In this document: in pieces, positions 63,238-64,000 of the stretch
Numbering within the stretch: position 1 is the stretch's first letter
How the letters are laid out: every line of letters begins with the position of its first letter
Source: Acidobacteriota bacterium
GTDB lineage: Bacteria > Pseudomonadota > Alphaproteobacteria > Caulobacterales > Hyphomonadaceae
Length of the DNA stretch: 64,000 nt
Direction: 5' to 3'
NCBI GenBank assembly: GCA_016712445.1
Contig: JADJRB010000001.1
Span: forward strand, 1,798,001-1,862,000
Notes under the pieces: model-generated
The model's input: the letters and a program-made list of their open reading frames with translations, nothing else
The model's database searches: none
Told to the model about the DNA's origin: nothing
Position numbers and translations under genes: made by a program

Positions 63238-64000
63238 ATGATCCGTGATTTTTCCCGATTCCTGCAGTCGACGGCCGCTGCCGGCGTCCTCATCGCGCTG
63301 GGCGCCTGCGCCACTGCGCCGGCCGAAGCGCCGCCGGTTGCAGAGGTTCCTGTCGCGGCAGAAATCGTCGCCGAAGCGCCGGCGCCGGTGGAGCGCGAAC
63401 CCGTCGTCTGGGACCTGACTGACCTCTATGAAACGCCGGAAGCCTGGGACGCCGCCTATGCCGACGTGCAGGGCCGCATCGCGGAAATCCCTGCCTTCAA
63501 GGGCACGCTCGGCAAGAGCGCGAAACAGATGGCGACGGTGTACCGCACGACCTCGGACGTCGCGAAGGATGCCGTCCGCCTCTACACCTACGCGTCGCTG
63601 AAGAATGACGAGGACCAACGCGACGCCACCGCGCAGGAGCGCTTCGGCAAGGCGCAGAACCTGTTCCAGTCGCTGGGGGAGGCGACGAGCTGGATGGATC
63701 CCGAAGTGCTGAAGCTCGGCGAGAAAAAGGTGAACGCCTATCTCAAAGCCGAGCCCGCGCTCGCCGATTTCAAGTTCAGCCTCGAGGACACGCTGCGCAG
63801 CGCGCCGCACACGCTGGATGACAAGGGCGAAGCGCTGCTCGCGCAGGCGGGGCTCGCCCTGTCGCAGCCGAACCAGATCTACAGCCTGTTTGCCAATGCC
63901 TCGATCCCGTGGCCGTCGCTGACGCTCGCCGACGGCACCGAAGTGAAGCTCAACCAGGCGGGCTATTCGCGCTATCGCGGCGCGGCCAACCGCGACGATC
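63238..64000 (+). CDS. M3-family oligoendopeptidase F-like lipoprotein, 3' truncated by window edge
   Basis: The first 254 codons of a larger gene encode a lipoprotein signal with lipobox LGAC (Cys24) and an Ala/Pro/Glu-rich spacer. PVVWDLTDLYETPEAWDAAY is the start of the PepF/M3 N-terminal domain, and LFQSLGEATSWMDPE and FSLEDTLRSAPHTLDD agree. The catalytic HExxH lies beyond the window. Most PepF proteins are cytoplasmic, but this one appears exported and membrane-tethered. The ATG has a GGGGCAGG sequence just ahead. Confidence 0.88.
   Translation, partial: MIRDFSRFLQSTAAAGVLIALGACATAPAEAPPVAEVPVAAEIVAEAPAPVEREPVVWDLTDLYETPEAWDAAYADVQGRIAEIPAFKGTLGKSAKQMATVYRTTSDVAKDAVRLYTYASLKNDEDQRDATAQERFGKAQNLFQSLGEATSWMDPEVLKLGEKKVNAYLKAEPALADFKFSLEDTLRSAPHTLDDKGEALLAQAGLALSQPNQIYSLFANASIPWPSLTLADGTEVKLNQAGYSRYRGAANRDD

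Overview
The window is about 64 kb of GC-rich, gene-dense chromosome from an alphaproteobacterium. A member of the Hyphomonadaceae/Caulobacterales side of the class is most likely. This is inferred from gene content: a ChpT-type phosphotransferase next to a receiver protein and CheR, the carB-greA pair with carA elsewhere, a DUF4167 protein, a bacterial ELM1-like protein, an acidic-insert RpoD, and a DnaG whose zinc finger is mostly lost. No rRNA, tRNA, CRISPR array, prophage or plasmid functions were seen. No gap between genes exceeds 300 bases.

Layout. 1-2.9 kb: the 3' part of a large LuxR-type regulator and a small membrane-bound HTH protein. 2.94-3.98 kb: an IS630-type insertion sequence with a broken transposase, sitting exactly in the overlapping stop codons of two convergent genes. 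4.0-6.8 kb (minus): the carboxy(nor)spermidine polyamine pathway, interrupted by a low-GC membrane gene. 7-11.4 kb: an ABM monooxygenase, a GlsB-like membrane protein, ArgF, a radical SAM protein, Hsp33, and a hypothetical gene ending in a dispersed repeat. 11.4-17 kb: M20 peptidase, sugar-type MFS transporter, DUF924 and UbiG. 15.9-22.9 kb: LysC, PtsP (EI-Ntr), a RodZ-like HTH protein, IspG and a DUF1214/DUF1254 pair. 23-28.5 kb: CE15-like esterase, MAPEG protein, then prfA, an aspartic-protease lipoprotein and prmC, then DUF4167. 28.6-38.4 kb: clpB with a heat-shock-type promoter, two M23 (LytM) envelope peptidases, and divergently the ydbH-ynbE-ydbL envelope lipid-transport operon.

38.4-44.5 kb: ChpT, receiver and CheR, then MnmA, a WYL/TerB protein, ELM1-like and GreA. 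44.6-56.5 kb: carB and, after several unrelated genes, carA. Between them lie a glycine-zipper lipoprotein, a metallo-beta-lactamase hydrolase, an M48 protease, an HWE kinase with its receiver, a second radical SAM protein, and a TetR regulator with a perfect 21-base palindrome upstream. carA appears to head a short operon with an SRAP protein and a GNAT acetyltransferase. 56.6-61.1 kb: YqeY, DnaG and RpoD (macromolecular synthesis). 61.2-63.1 kb: a 641-residue low-GC gene of unknown function that looks acquired. 63.2 kb to the end: the start of a lipoprotein M3 oligoendopeptidase.

Most of the window is conserved housekeeping DNA. The unusual material is the IS630 site, the two low-GC genes (5107-5616 and 61161-63086), the hypothetical gene carrying a dispersed repeat, the TetR palindrome, and the altered DnaG finger. 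I saw no complete new multi-gene system. The best candidate for undescribed biology is the 61161-63086 protein. All family assignments come from reading motifs by eye, without database searches.
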